A stretch of 64,000 nt of DNA from Dugong dugon (GCA_030035585.1 CM057461.1:172061624-172125623); one strand, 5' to 3'; positions 23,965 through 36,312 are shown, numbered from the stretch's first letter. Program-made: numbers and translations. Notes: generated from the sequence alone by a model not told the origin.

Positions 23965-24229
23965 TTAAAAAAAAGCATTCCTAACCGACATCCCACCCCA
24001 AGTTCCACTGATCAATATTCTATCCATCCTCTGGATCATCAAAACCATGTATTGCTCTTACCTTTCAATTAGATATTTATTTTTATTGTGATTATATACT
24101 AGACTTTACTTACAGTTACTGTTTATAAAAGTCTAAATTACTGTTTGGGAACATATTCTAGAAAATATGGAGCCTTTTAACAAAGTTTTATTATAATAAC
24201 AGCCTCTATTTAAAAGCTATTTATTACAA

Positions 24230-24335
24230 TTGCCTTCATCTCAGCAGAGCGGGAATTTCTCGAGGCTATGGCTGGTGAAATATTCCTTCTACCAGCAGAG
24301 TGTCTGGCACATAATAGGCGTTTAACATATGTTGG
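24230..24335 (+). repeat. L2 LINE 3' tail
   Basis: Sense tail with 'agtgtctggcacataataggcg', the L2 terminal signature. Confidence 0.55.
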
Positions 24336-24339
24336 GTTA

Positions 24340-24545
24340 TAATGCAGTGGAATAAGTACAGGGTTTGAAGTTAGATACCCTTGGGTTCAAATCCAGGATC
24401 TGCCCTTCATCAGCTGTGAGAGACTGGGGATTTATCTAGCCTCGGTTGTGTAAAACAAGGATGATGATACCAACTTCATTAGGATATTGCAGGAATTAAT
24501 GAAGATAATTTACATAGCAGTAGTGCTTTAATTGTTAGCCATTAT
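24340..24545 (+). repeat. MIR SINE
   Basis: Near full-length sense MIR: 'agtggaataagtacagggtttgaag', 'gggttcaaatccaggatctgcc', 'aaaacaaggatgatgatacc' and 'aggaattaatgaagataattta'. Confidence 0.8.
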
Positions 24546-25446
24546 TATGACAAGTTTTAGGATTAAACAAAAGGCCCATAAGAGGAGGCTTGAAGGCACT
24601 GCACAGTTTTGGTTACTATATCCGCTTCTTTCCTCCCCACTCTACCTCTATCAAACATAAATGAATGAATGAATGAGGTGAAGACATTGACAGGTGAAAA
24701 ACAGCAAGAGGAGAGATGGAATCATGTTAAACCACCCAAGGTCACCAGAAAGACCTAGAAATTATATACATTCTAAATTACACCACCTGAGGCCCTTCTG
24801 CTCTCAGGAGGGAAGCTGGCTTGGGGGAGGTGTTAAGAGTTCAGTCATCTCCCATGAGGCTGATCTGCAATGCAGATTTGTCTGAACCCTTCCAAGCTGT
24901 TACAGCCTCCTGACCGACCAGCTGCTCTCAGTTTTCCCAGCTGGTTTAATAGGATTTGTCTTTTCTATAGCCTGCTTCCGAGGTCTTCCATCAATAGAAC
25001 ATATTCTGGGTAGATAGTTTTCCCTCCTAACTAGTATCAAAATCCCTATCTATGAATCCCTGAAGTTGCAAGGGTCCATCAACTGTCTCAAAGAAAGGTA
25101 AATTATTCAGGATTTATTTTCAGCTCTCTGCCTCTCGCCTCATAGATGTTATCTTTTCTGAAGTCCTCTGACAGTCCTTGTTGCAAAATAAGAGTGGCAA
25201 ACCTCCCTGTAGGGCAGGCAGAGCCATACACTAGCGGATGAGCTTGGAGGCTGGAGGCAGCTGCCTGGAATTTTCAGGCCTCCCAGGTGTTCGGCTGCTG
25301 GGCTGCCTGATTTCACTTGGTCTGCTTATCTTCCTTTGTAGGAGTAGCATTGACTCCATCAGTTAGTGAGTCAGGATTGTGGCTATGTAACCTTTCCTGC
25401 AGTTTAAGGTTAAGTACTACATGCACAGATTCGCTCTCAGTTTTTT
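24546..25446. other. Unique sequence with (AATG)n
   Basis: Short AATG microsatellite at about 24661-24676. Otherwise no repeat recognised. 25080-25400 is pyrimidine- and CpG-poor unique sequence without exon signals I trust. Confidence 0.4.
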
Positions 25447-25659
25447 ATGACTAAGCACAACATATTGCTGAGAGGCTCAGAGGTCAAGCCACATTGGGAA
25501 CGCACACCTGAGTTCAGGTTTAGGCTGACAGCCGTGTGCTCTTGGGCAAGTTACTCTTTAGGGATGGGTTTCTCATCAGTAAGTTTTGGTACTTACCTCA
25601 TAAGAGTTGATGTGAGGAATAAACGTGATATTGATTGTAGAGTACTTAGCGAGGTGCCA
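25447..25659 (+). repeat. MIR SINE, left part
   Basis: Sense MIR with 'cacacctgagttcaggtttaggctg', 'gtgtgctcttgggcaagttactc' and 'tcataagagttgatgtgaggaataaa'. Split by a SINE, with the last bases at 25897-25915 (gacacttagaa). Confidence 0.75.
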
Positions 25660-25884
25660 CGGAGCCCTGGTGGTGCAGTGGTTAGGTGCTTGGCTGCTAA
25701 CTGAAAGGTCAGCAGTTCGAACTCACCAGTTGCTCTGCAGGAGAAAGATGTGGCAGTCTGCCTTGGTAAAGATGACAGCCTTGGAAACCCTATGGGGCAG
25801 GGAGAGTTCTACTTTGTCCTACAAGGGTCACTATGAGTCAGAATTGACTTGACAGCAATGGGATTGGTTTGTTTGTTTTTTGGT
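25660..25884 (+). mobile_element. AfroSINE, long form, inside a MIR
   Basis: Complete sense copy with long middle block and a T/G-rich tail. Target duplication agcgaggtgcca (25648-25659) versus agcaaggtgcca (25885-25896). Confidence 0.9.
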
Positions 25885-25915
25885 AGCAAGGTGCCAGACA
25901 CTTAGAAATGGGCAA

Positions 25916-27063
25916 AAGTGGTGGCTGGTATTCTAATTATTTTTTTTTTATATATATATTTAATTAATTTTATATTTATTTAGTGACTTATACATTAGTT
26001 TAAAGTTATAGGTAGGTAATTGTTCTTTTCCAGTTTTGTGTTTTTTGTTTTTGTCATAATAATACAGGATTTTGTTTTGGGGACATATTCATGAAAAGTT
26101 GTCTTATTCCTTTCTATATATTACATGAAAAAATTATTCTGTTTTTAGGCTCAGATGCAACCATATCTTATAGTTTAGGCATATGAATTCTAGTAGATCC
26201 AGAGGAAAAATGCTACTTATTTTCATAAGGTATTTAATAGTCTCTGGCATGTAAAACATTGCTTCAGGAAAAGGTAAATTGCTGTTTATTATTTATAAAG
26301 AGAACATTTGTGAATTATGTCTGAAATGCAGTGAGCTTGGAAGTCAGTATGATCTAGAGGTGTGCTCTTGGGACTTTATTCCTTTAATATTTTCTCCTTG
26401 TGCCACCAATGACTTACCAAGTGTGTAAATGAGAAAAATGCCGGTTTATTCTGGCTTCTGTCAATTACGATTCTTGAGTCTACCGCAAATCAGTTCCAGG
26501 GAGTTCAAATCACATGTGGCTGGTAATGTATTTTTCTCCCTTGTAGGACATGCTGATGAGAAAGGATCAAGTATATTTAACATCTTAGTCATCTTTGAAA
26601 GAGCACTACTTAAATATTAAAAAAAAAAAATCTTAATCTTTGAAGGCACACTTTGTATCTACAGACTAAAATTGTCATACTGAATCTCTGCTTAACGAAA
26701 TTTAAGGAAGGGGATTGTTTACTTGTGTGACATGTATAAACTCTTCCATGCTTCAAGGTTCAGTTTAATAACTTTGTCTTTTCACAGAATTTTGTGTAAA
26801 AAATCTCCAAAACTAATTTATACAACACTCAAAGTGTGTAATGTTGTTTTTCCTAAACAACTTGTTCACCTTTTGAATTTATCTGATTGAAAAAGGAAAT
26901 GGACTAATATGCCTTACCTTCAGTTTTTCAGCTCAAGCAAGGCTCAACTATTTATTTTTTATATCACCGAAAAATAAAACAAGTCAACTCTCAGTTAAAA
27001 AGAGAAAGTTGAGAGAGTTCATTTTATATCGGGGTTAAAACACAGCATTGACTTTTTTTTCTT
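25916..27063. other. AT-rich unique sequence
   Basis: Contains an AT-rich low-complexity tract (about 25940-25985) and an A run at about 26620-26630. No repeat family or gene recognised. Confidence 0.4.
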
Positions 27064-28066
27064 TAAATAATATTTTATTGTGTTTACAGAAGAAAACATT
27101 CTTTGATGGTTATGAGGGTGGGGAGGTCCGGGGAGGGGAATTCACTAACTAGATAGTAGACAAGAATTATCTTGGGTGAAGGGAAGGACAACACGCACTA
27201 CAGGGGAAGTCAGCACAACTGGACTAAACCAAAAGCTGAGAAGTTTCCTGAATACAGCCAAACACTTAGAGGGACAGAGTAGCAGGAATGGGGTCTGGGG
27301 ACCATGGTTTCAGGGGGCATCTAGGTCAATTGGCATAACAAAGTTTATTAAGAAAGTGTTCTGCATCCCATTTTGGTGAGTGGCATCTGAGGTCTTAAAA
27401 GCTAATGGGCGACCATCTAAGATGCATCGATTGGTCCCAACCCACCTGGAGCAAAGGAGAATGAAGAACACCAAAGACACAAGGAAAATATGAGCCCAAG
27501 AGACAGAAAGGGCCACATAAAACAGAGACTCCATCAGCCTGAGACCAGAAGACCTACATGGTGCCCTGCTACCACCAATGACTGCCCTGACAGGGAACAC
27601 CACAGAGAGTCCCTGACAGAGCAGGAGAAAAGTGGGGTGCAGAACTCAAATTCACATAAAAAGACCAGATTTAATGGTTTGACTGAGACTGGAGGGACCC
27701 CCAAAGACATGGCCCCCAGACTCTCTGTTAGCCCAAAACTAAAACCATTCCCAAGGCCAACTCTTCAGATAAAGATTAGACTTGACTATGGAACATAAAA
27801 TGATACTTGTGAACAGTGTGCTTCTTGGCTCAAGTAGATGCATGAGACTAAATGGGCAGTTCCTGTCCAGAGGTGAGATGAGAAGGCAGAGACGATCAGG
27901 AGCTGGCTGAATGGACATGGGAAATCCGGGGTGGAAAGAAGGAGTGTGCTGTCACAGTATAGGGAGAGCAACTAGGGTCACATAACAACGTGTATATAAA
28001 TTTTTATACGAGAAACTAGAATTGTAAACTTTCACTTAAAACACAATTAAAAAAAAAAGAATAAAA
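27064..28066 (+). mobile_element. L1-type LINE 3' region, elephant-lineage family
   Basis: Long sense copy of a poly(A)-tailed non-LTR element, from about 'gaagaaaacattctttgatgg' to 'taaactttcacttaaaac' and an A tail at about 28049-28060. Recognised from recalled elephant L1 3' sequence. The first ~25 bp (ttttattgtgttta) resemble an inverted piece of the same 3' end. ORFs at 27176 and 27490 are within the element. Confidence 0.6.
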
Positions 28067-28074
28067 CTATCCAT

Positions 28075-28680
28075 CATAAAAAAATAATAATATGTTATTG
28101 TGTTTAAAGTGAAAGTTTACGCAGCTAATTAGGTTTCCGTTTAACAGGTTTTATACAAATTATTCAGTGATATTGATTACATTTTTCACAATGTTTCATC
28201 ATTCTCATTCATTCCGTTCTGGTTGTAGCATTTCTAATGCTCTAGTTTCCCTGCCTTCTTACCTTCTCATCTTTGCCTTAGAGTAATTTTTGATCATTTG
28301 GTCTCATATAAATGATTTTTGAAAGGAGCTCATTACTCATGGGTGATAGTCTTCATTTTATAAGCCAGTCTGTTGTTTTCCTAAAAGATGACCTCAAGGG
28401 ATAATTTTGGTTTAAGGTTTAAAGAGTATCTCAGGGCAGTAGTAGTCTCAGGGAGTTCTCTAGTCTCAACTAGTCCAGTAAGTCTGGACTTTTTAAGAAT
28501 TTGGGTTCTGTTCCACATTTTTCTGTCATTCTATCAGGATCCATCTATTATGAGTCTGATCAGAACTGTCAGTAGTGGTAGCCGGGCACCATGTAGTTCT
28601 CCTGATCTAAGGGTGGATGAGGCCATGGTTCATGTAGACTATTAGTGCTGTGGACTGCTTTCTTCTCTGAGTAGCATTAA
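28075..28680 (-). mobile_element. L1-type LINE 3' region, opposite orientation
   Basis: Antisense copy of a related element ('gtgaaagtttacgcagctaattagg', 'gggcaccatgtagttctcctgatc', 'ggttcatgtagactattag'), joined tail to tail with the previous copy. Confidence 0.6.
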
Positions 28681-28789
28681 CTTTTAAAACAAATATAAAA
28701 GCATTTAGGATTTTTTTTTTCTTCAAATGTGTTTAGATAAAATTAGCAAAGGATGTAAAGATTCAGTGGGTTACCCATTCAGAGAGAAA

Positions 28790-28980
28790 CTTGTTAGATG
28801 CCCATCTAATTGATTTTGACACGTAGTAACCCCATGTGACAGAGTAGAATTGCTCCATAGGGTTTCTAGGGTTAATTTTTGGGAGGAGATTGCCAGATCT
28901 TTCTCCCATGGAGCCCCTGGGTGTGTTTGAACCAGCAACCTTTGGGTTAGTAGCCTAGTGCTCAATCTTTTCTCCACCAG
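28790..28980 (-). mobile_element. AfroSINE, diverged variant
   Basis: Antisense copy with a gggaggagattgccagatctttctcc middle and altered head (tctccaccagag). The target-like 'gacagagtagaattgctccatagg' core is clear. Confidence 0.75.
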
Positions 28981-28984
28981 AGAT

Positions 28985-29738
28985 AAACTAAATGCTGCTG
29001 AACACCATTTGATTTCAAACGCTCTGCTTCAGCCAGGCAGGCAGCTACCTGGCTTCTCAGCTGTCAGAAGTATCAAGCCTTTTTTAAGCTCCCTGGTCAG
29101 AGCTAGTGTAAGCAGGAAGATTAATACATTGCTAGTATTAATGATTAATATCAGCTAGCAATAAAAGTACATATTCACACTGGGAATCCTTTTAATAAGT
29201 TCATAAAAGAGCAGCTGCCAGTTCTCCCAATACCTAGAAAAAGACCAAGAAGATTCTGGGATCTTGTGTGGAACTTTGTGGACACTGAGCACACCAAATT
29301 TGGCCTACCTTGCCAATGGGGCTTTGATAAATCTGAAGAGCTAACTCTAGGGTTTGGACCCACTTCTCTAAAATAAACTTCACAAATTGGAAATTCATTA
29401 TCAAATCTTAAAATGGCTGCATAGCCAGGCTTGCAAGGGAAGCTCTGGTGATCACACAGCTCTGGCGGCCCTGGGAGGGTGGCTAGTGACCCACAGACAG
29501 ACATCTCAAACTCATAAATGGATAGTGTGAAGCGTGGCCATTTGTGACAAAAACTACTTAACCGTAAATATCAAAGTGAGATAAGACATCCTTAATAAAG
29601 AGGGTCACTGGCTGTGCACGGCTGTTCAGTCATCCAACCAGGAGCCAAACTGGCTTCAAGCAAGGGGACGATAATAATTGGTTGAATTGGACTGCCTGAA
29701 GCCAATAAATTTAGGGGGAAAGGCTAAAGTACAATGTA
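28985..29738. other. Unique sequence
   Basis: Nothing recognised. A 109-codon minus-strand frame at 29175-29504 shows no recognisable domain. Confidence 0.4.
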
Positions 29739-29849
29739 TTGTTGTTGTTGTGTGCTGTGGAGTCAATTCCAACTCATAGCATAGTGACCCTATAGGACAG
29801 AGTAGAACTGCCCCATATGGTTTCCAAGGCTGTAATCTTTATGGGAGCT
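29739..29849 (-). mobile_element. AfroSINE 3' half
   Basis: 5'-truncated antisense copy, starting with (gtt)n and ending within the middle block (taatctttatggg). Confidence 0.8.
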
Positions 29850-30236
29850 AGAAACTAAAAACATGTCGATTTAGTTATTATTTTTTTCTACCGAGCAGGT
29901 TAGCCATGAGAGATGCCTATGAAAACAATGACAGTAATCAATAACTAACAGAGCACCCATTACTACTTACAATGTGCCTTCAATGCAACATCTCATTTGA
30001 TGTAGAAACTTCAGGAAAATGGGTTTTATCACAAAGAATCAATGTACATGAATGATTTAACCCCTAATGATGTCCCACTTGCATTTTACACGTAGAAGAG
30101 GGAAACAGGCACCAAGTAAACATTTAAGAGTATTTTCAGGGCTTTTTCTGCATCATGGTGGGAAGCTCTTCACTCAGTGTTAATATCTAAGTGTTGGGGG
30201 GTGACTCTATTCTTTTATCTCTGTATAATCTTTTCT
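29850..30236. other. Unique sequence, possible MIR trace
   Basis: 29945-30125 has weak antisense MIR-like spacing ('cccattactacttacaatgtgcc', 'catctcatttgatgtagaaac'). Not confident. Confidence 0.3.
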
Positions 30237-30448
30237 CAAGGAGTTCCTGGGTGGTGCAAACGATTAGTGCTCGGCTGCTAACTGAAAGGTTGGCGATTCG
30301 ACTCCACCCAGAGTCACCTCGGAAGAAAGCCCTGACCATCTAATTCCAAAAAACCAGCCATGGAAACCCTATGGAGCATAGTTTGTACTCTGACACACAT
30401 GGGGTTGCCATGAATCAGAGTCGACTCCATGGCAGCTGGTGGTTAATC
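30237..30448 (+). mobile_element. AfroSINE, variant with 'cccagagtcacc' middle
   Basis: Sense copy of the variant also seen at 3972: 'ccacccagagtcacctcggaag', 'ccctatggagcatagtttgtactctg', 'gaatcagagtcgactccatggcagc'. Confidence 0.85.
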
Positions 30449-31291
30449 TCTTCTCAACTCTTTGTATCCTCCTTTTTTGGCCGTATAATGGAATAGCCAT
30501 GGTTTTGCACTTTTTTGCCAGAATTACACTCAAGTTTTTGGAATAAATAGAGTGTTATAAGAAAGCCTTGTTTTTAGTGACTGTCCCAATCTTTTCATCA
30601 GTGAAACAGCCCACAATTGCTGTTGGTGGTTTCAAAGTTGATCTAATAACTTTGCTGTGTGCACTCTGGTGGCAAGAAAACAGCTTTGGAAAAGTTTGTA
30701 GAATGCCAAGGTAAAGCCACAGATGCCTGCTTCAGCTGCACAGAGGAATGTGCAGTTGCCTGGGGGAGCATGTTACAGATTCCAGTTAGCTGAGGGTTCT
30801 GCCTTGCTGAGCTGCAGCATCTCCCCTGGTCTGCTGGAGGGTTTGTCTACTGTGCGCATTTATTTGTTTGCACCAGTTTGCACTGATTCACCCCTGAGAT
30901 TCTCTGGATCCTATGGCAGTGAAGGGAGAGATACCAGAAAGAAGACTTATACATGAAAGGTAGGGACCTAGAAAGATGAAAGGACTTTTCTCTTAGAACG
31001 TTTGCATTTGCTTAGTCATACACTCAGTGCAGTATTCCTGATAGATACTGAACTATTCATTAAGTCTTTGCCCACTGCCCTTGAAATAAGAATGGTGTAC
31101 AAATCCTTGTCTTTATCTTCCCTAATCCAGATGAGCTAATCTGGTAGTTTGGCCCTTGAGTTAGCTAAAGCAAACTGTCAGACAGAGTCGTTCAGTGCCC
31201 CATCTACATAATCGTAAATTGTAGCAAAGGGATTTTGTTCATCCATCTTTAAAATATTACCATCATTCTTTTTTTAGTGATGCATTTGTTC
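30449..31291. other. Unique sequence
   Basis: No repeat or gene recognised. The 77-codon frame at 30723 lacks supporting signals. Confidence 0.4.
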
Positions 31292-31296
31292 TCTGG

Positions 31297-31693
31297 TGTC
31301 TTAGTTACATAGTGTTGCCATAACAAAAATTATCACAAGAGGGTGGCTTTGAAAAACAGACATTTATTTTTCTCATAGTTTTGGCGGCTAAAATTCTAAA
31401 TCAGGGTCTCGGCCATGTAAATTCCTTCTGTGGGCCTCTCTCTTAGTTTCTGGAGACTGCTGGCAATCCTTAGTGTTCCGCTGTTGCTTATAGATGCACC
31501 TGTGTGTATTGTGTCTATTCTGTTCTTTTTATAAGACACCACTCAGAAGGGATTAGGTTTAGAACCTACCCTACTCTGGTATGACCTCATTAACATAACG
31601 AGGAAACCCCAATTTCCAGACAGGGTCATATGAATAGGTACAGCGGTTAGGATGTCAATATAACTTTTTGGGGAGTACATTCAATCCATGACA
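31297..31693 (-). mobile_element. ERVL-MaLR solo LTR (MLT1/MST type), fossil
   Basis: A 397-bp LTR in antisense, with TG...CA ends and wording typical of MaLR LTRs ('gttgccataacaaaaattatcac', 'ggaaaccccaatttccagac'). The 5-bp host duplication tctgg flanks it (31292-31296 and 31694-31698). It appears full length, with no internal retroviral sequence beside it. An old mammalian insertion. Confidence 0.85.
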
Positions 31694-31698
31694 TCTGG

Positions 31699-32225
31699 TA
31701 TGAACATCAGCAGTTAAAACGTGATCCAAACTAGGAAAAGAGAGATCCTCTTAGATCCTCATAAATGTGACTATCTTGTTTTCTCTTTGGAAGGCTTTTG
31801 TAAAGGATTACATAAAATTGCCTTTTGTATTTCACTGAATAACCTACAGTGCCAGTTTGTTTTATGGAAAGCAGTTGGGATCTTTCCATATTGTGCACAC
31901 AGGCAGGCTGATAACCCAGTGCTTCTTCTTCTTCTTTGTGGGGAGAACACTGTTAGGTTCTTTTATTGCTTAAGCAAAAATAACAAATAATTATCCTGCT
32001 ATAAAAGAAAATACTGACAATTATAATTTGCCAAGCATGTTGTATAAACGGACAGGAAAGCCAAAGTGTTAGTGTCTGCAAATCCCAAAACAGAATATTT
32101 CTGCAGACTTAAATATACTCCCACAGTCTAATTGCCTCACCATAGAAATGCTAAAAACTTCAGAGGCTGTTGAACAACACTATGTATTTATGGTATGTTG
32201 TGCTTAATCATAGAGATTTTGTTGT
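31699..32225. other. Unique sequence
   Basis: No repeat or gene recognised. Contains a (CTT)n-like tract at about 31922-31938. Confidence 0.4.
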
Positions 32226-32373
32226 TAAAAAACAAAAACCAAACCTATTTCCATTGACTCGATTCCGACTCATAGTGACCCTATAGGACAGGGTAGAACT
32301 GCTCCATAGGATTTCCAAGGAGCGGCTGGTGGATTTGAACTGCCGACCTTTTGGTTAGCAGCAGTGCCACCAG
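32226..32373 (-). mobile_element. AfroSINE, short form, head deleted
   Basis: Antisense copy with A-rich tail. The region before the head is shortened, passing directly from 'ggttagcagc' to 'agtgccaccagg'. Confidence 0.85.
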
Positions 32374-32480
32374 GATAGTGACTCACAGTGACCCTGTAAG
32401 ACAAAGTAGACCTACCCCACAGGATTTCCTAGGTTGTAATCTTTATGGGAGCAGATTGCCACATCTTTCACCCACAAATC
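32374..32480 (-). mobile_element. AfroSINE 3' half
   Basis: Second antisense piece directly abutting the previous copy ('gtgactcacagtgaccctgtaag' to 'gattgccacatctttcaccc'). Confidence 0.75.
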
Positions 32481-32552
32481 AAAGAGATGGAGATTTTCAA
32501 TATAGTCAGGAATTTCCCACTGTATTGTAGTTAGTGTAGCAGAAATATGCTG

Positions 32553-32607
32553 AAAGAGTGTGTGTGTGTATGTGTGTGCGTTTACATATTTATATATGCA
32601 CACACAC
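32553..32607. repeat. TG microsatellite with inverted CA tract
   Basis: gtgtgtgtgtatgtgtgtgcg is followed within about 25 bp by cacacacaca, so the two could pair. Confidence 0.8.
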
Positions 32608-32610
32608 ATT

Positions 32611-32995
32611 TTTTTGGTAGTTGCCTTTTAGTTGGCTACAACTTACGGCAACCTTATGTATAACAAAATGAAACGTTGCCCTGCATCGTCTTCATGATCA
32701 CTGGCATGTTTGAGTCCATTGTTGTGGGTATTTTGTCAATCCATCTCATTGAGTTTCCATTGGCCCTCTACTTTATCGATCATGATGTCTTTTTCTAACT
32801 ATTGGTCTTTCCTGATAACATGTCCAAAATAAGCAATTCAAGGTCTCACCATCCTCGCTTCTAAGGAACATTCTGGTTATATTTCTTCTAAGACTGGTTT
32901 GTTTGTTTGGCATTCCGTGGTATAGTCAACATTCTTCACCAACAGCACAGTTGAAACGCATCAATTATCCTTCTATCTTCCTTTTTCATAGATCC
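32611..32995 (-). mobile_element. RTE LINE 3' end
   Basis: Antisense 3' terminal ~385 bp: 'agttggctacaacttacggcaacc', 'catgatgtctttttctaac', 'cctgataacatgtccaaaataag' and the 'attccgtggtatagtcaacattctt' coding-end region. More diverged than the copy at 59412. Confidence 0.75.
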
Positions 32996-32999
32996 AATA

Positions 33000-35099
33000 T
33001 ATGTATATATGTAAATATTTATATGTGTGTGTGTCATGGTGAATAAGGCTCTGAAAGAAAACTATTTAGATGGTCCCTGACTTTATCTGTTATTTGAGCA
33101 TTTCTCCTATGTTGCCTACATGCTTTTCATGATGTCCTGAGTCTTTAACAAGACTTGCAATTTCAATTTGCAATTGAGTGGAATAAAGTTTCTACTGTGT
33201 TGTCAGGTATTAACATCTTCAAACAGTCATTCAGGAAATCAACTAAAGAGCAAAGGCCTTGACCTTTTGAGAAAGGTTAGAAGCTAGTGTTAACCAGGGA
33301 TAGATAGATATTCAAGTGGGTACTCATTTTATAAATGGTCAGTTCACTAGTGATTATATTCATGTTATGGTTAGGCGGTCCAGTAGAAAACAAATTTCCC
33401 AAATTTGGAAAATGGTCTTTATCACTCAAAATCATATACTCTTTTCTTTAAGAAGCATCCATTTTGTTGACATCACCATGGAGGACTGTTAATCGTAATA
33501 ATTATTCAGTCTTTTTGGCTTCCGGCTCTTTCAAAAAATTACTTGAGGATGGTTTCTGATGACGTGTTCATGAATGAAAACATAAAGGAAATGTAGAGCT
33601 GCAGGTACAACTACACATATTTTGTTTTCAGGCACAATGAAAAGGCAAGTTGTTCCTCTTGGTGTTAACGTGCTAAGAAAGAATGGGAAAACTGAGGTTA
33701 AAAATACAGTAGATTCACTTTGCAGACCCAATCTAGTAAGAAACTAGATAATTAGCATCTCTATTAGCATGAACATACAGAGGAGCTTTAGAACAATCTT
33801 CAAAAATGTCATCCTTTCTTTTGACCTCATTTTGAATGCAATGAATAATTATGACATTTGTTAGTTGAAATCATGTCTGTGAGTCATTTACTTTGCATCT
33901 TTGAGATTGTTGTTCCTCATAGATACAAACTTCATAATTAGATTGACATTTAAAGCAACAATAATGACAGTAGAAAGTCAAAAGCAAATTCAACTAACAA
34001 ATTGTAAAAGGAGGCTCATACTTCTTTTTTAAGGGATCTCCTCAGTAAGCTAATAACATTAACTGTAGTAAGTATATAATTTGCTATTGTGTTCCTACTA
34101 AGCTCCAGCAGAAATGCTTATTAATTTTAAATGTAATTTGAAGATGTAAGTTTTATTTTAATGAGTAGAAAAACTAATAACATCTGCCAGTATGTGTAAG
34201 GTAATAACTACAAATCTCATCTACTGACCAACACTTCTCTAATTTAAGGTACATTTCCAAGTAGGTAGCATCTACGTTCTTAATAGAGTTGAAAACCACA
34301 TAACCATTGGATACAATTTAACATTTAAGACATTTTCAAAAGTTGAAGGCTGTTCTGAACATTTTATGTTTTGTTTTTCTCTTTCTCCAGTATCTTAAGA
34401 GACATATACAGAATTAAGGGAGAAATTGTTCCATTGACTGTAGACTAAGATGAACTAGTGAAGGGATAGTGCAATTTTTGATTGTAGGGACAATCCATAC
34501 CAAACAGATTGTGAAGAATGGTAAATTATTTCCTTACTGTCAATGGTCTTCAGTCTAAGACCATACGGCTGCTTTACCCCAGTAGGTGTGTGCCATCACT
34601 GGATCCTCACCAGTCTGGTACCCTTTTACTCTGGAATCTACATTCGGAAAGCCCCACACTGAAAGCTGTTTGATGAAGCCTACTACTGTTTCTAGCTACT
34701 ATCTCCTTATTCCCTTTTTCTCTGCAAACTCCTCTAATATGTCCTCTTCAGCTATTGTCTTATCTGTCCCGTTCTATTCATCCCCCTTTGCTAAATGACT
34801 TCTTTCAGCCTACTACTTGCTAAAAATGTTTTTTGAAAGATTTCTTGTAATAATCTTATTAAAATATTGAATGGATGCCTCTTAGCCTTTATGCTGAATG
34901 ACCTCTCTTTTCATAGCAATGATACAGGAGAAAGAATACTGCCACCTACTACTGACCATGAGATCCCGAACAACTTAGAAAACATCAAAGATTTGCACAA
35001 AAGTTGTGTACTGTATACATATGGAGAGGGGTGTTATTAGTGGCCACTCATTTCTTCTTGAACTGTTTCTCATTATATTCTGAAGCACTGAATTCGTGT
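33000..35099. other. Unique AT-rich sequence
   Basis: Two kilobases without recognised repeats or genes. Small frames at 33531 and 34586 have no recognisable domains. Confidence 0.4.
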
Positions 35100-35710
35100 C
35101 TTCGTTAGGTCATTGTTGGCTTTTCCTCATTCTGCCATTCTGCCTCTGGTTCATCCCAAAACTGTTCTGGCCCTTGATCACAAACATTTGATGAGCTCCT
35201 CCATTTCACTTTAAGATTACTATTTCTAAAACACAACTGATTATTTCTTAGTCTAAAGTCTCCACGAAATTCCTGTAACTACAAAAATAAATATTCATTT
35301 CTCCACTTAGGATTCCAAGTTGTCTGTCATCTGGCCCCAACCTACATTTCCAGGTTTATCTCCCAAAATTCCCTGGGCGCAAACTGACTGTAGTTCGTTG
35401 CCCCTTCTTTTCTTTTGCTTGTGCTGTTTCCTTCACTTACTGTGCCTTCTTCAGCTCCTCTTCTCCTGCCTGCTCAAATCATACGTACATTTACAAAGCT
35501 CATCCTAAATATCCTATCCTTCAGAATCATTAAAAATTAACCTAATTCTTCCTTTAACTCAACATAGTCCCCAATTTGTATTTTTTCTTTTGTACACTCA
35601 CCTATGGGAGGGTGTTTCATATATTTCTTTATAGGGTCTAAGTGGACAGTGTATAATTCAGTGCCTAATACATAGCAACAAATGAGTAAATATTCTGAAT
35701 ATTTTGTTCC
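35100..35710 (+). repeat. L2-like LINE, diverged
   Basis: Sense L2-like sequence: 'tctgtcatctggccccaacc', 'cttgtgctgtttccttcactt', 'ttcagaatcattaaaaattaacc' and the 'cagtgcctaatacatagcaac' tail. Confidence 0.5.
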
Positions 35711-35844
35711 AGTATGCAAGCATTTTCCCACTACTTAGGCTTAAATTCTTTGAAAAAAATCTTAAACCTCTATGAAAAAGTCAATATTTAACTGAATAAT
35801 TAATTTTAAGTTTTAGTTTAAGACCATGTAACATAAGCTGCTGA

Positions 35845-36312
35845 TTTAGTGATGTTTTATTACTGCTATATTGAGATATAACTCATATACCAAAAAATTC
35901 ATCCTTTTAAAGTTAGAATTCATGATTTCTAGTATATTCACAGAGTTATGCAGCCATTGCCCTTATCTAATTTTAGAACATTTTCATCATCCGAAAAAAG
36001 AAACCCCACACCTGTTAGCAAGCATTCTGTAACCCCACTTCTCCATAACCCCTGTCAAATACTAACTTACTTTTAATCTGTATGAATTTGCCTCTTCTGG
36101 ACATTTCATATAAAAGTGAATTATATAATATATGACCTTTCGTGATAGATTTTTTTCACTCAGTATAATGTTTTCAAGGTAAGTCCATGTTGTAGCATGT
36201 ATCAGGATTTTATTCCTTTTTATGGCCAAATAATATTTAATTTGTATGGATATACCACATTTTGTTAACCCACTCATCAGTTGATGGACATTTATGTTGT
36301 TGGGTCATTGAT
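35845..36312 (-). repeat. Old L1 3' region
   Basis: Antisense L1M-type sequence: 'gagatataactcatatacc', 'tatgcagccattgcccttatc', 'tttcactcagtataatgttttc', 'tatggatataccacattttg' and 'ttgatggacatttatgttg'. Confidence 0.75.

Noticed and set aside
23249-24072. Cluster of overlapping ORFs on both strands
   Set aside because: They lie mainly within an L2 LINE 3' region, which has no coding function at this end.
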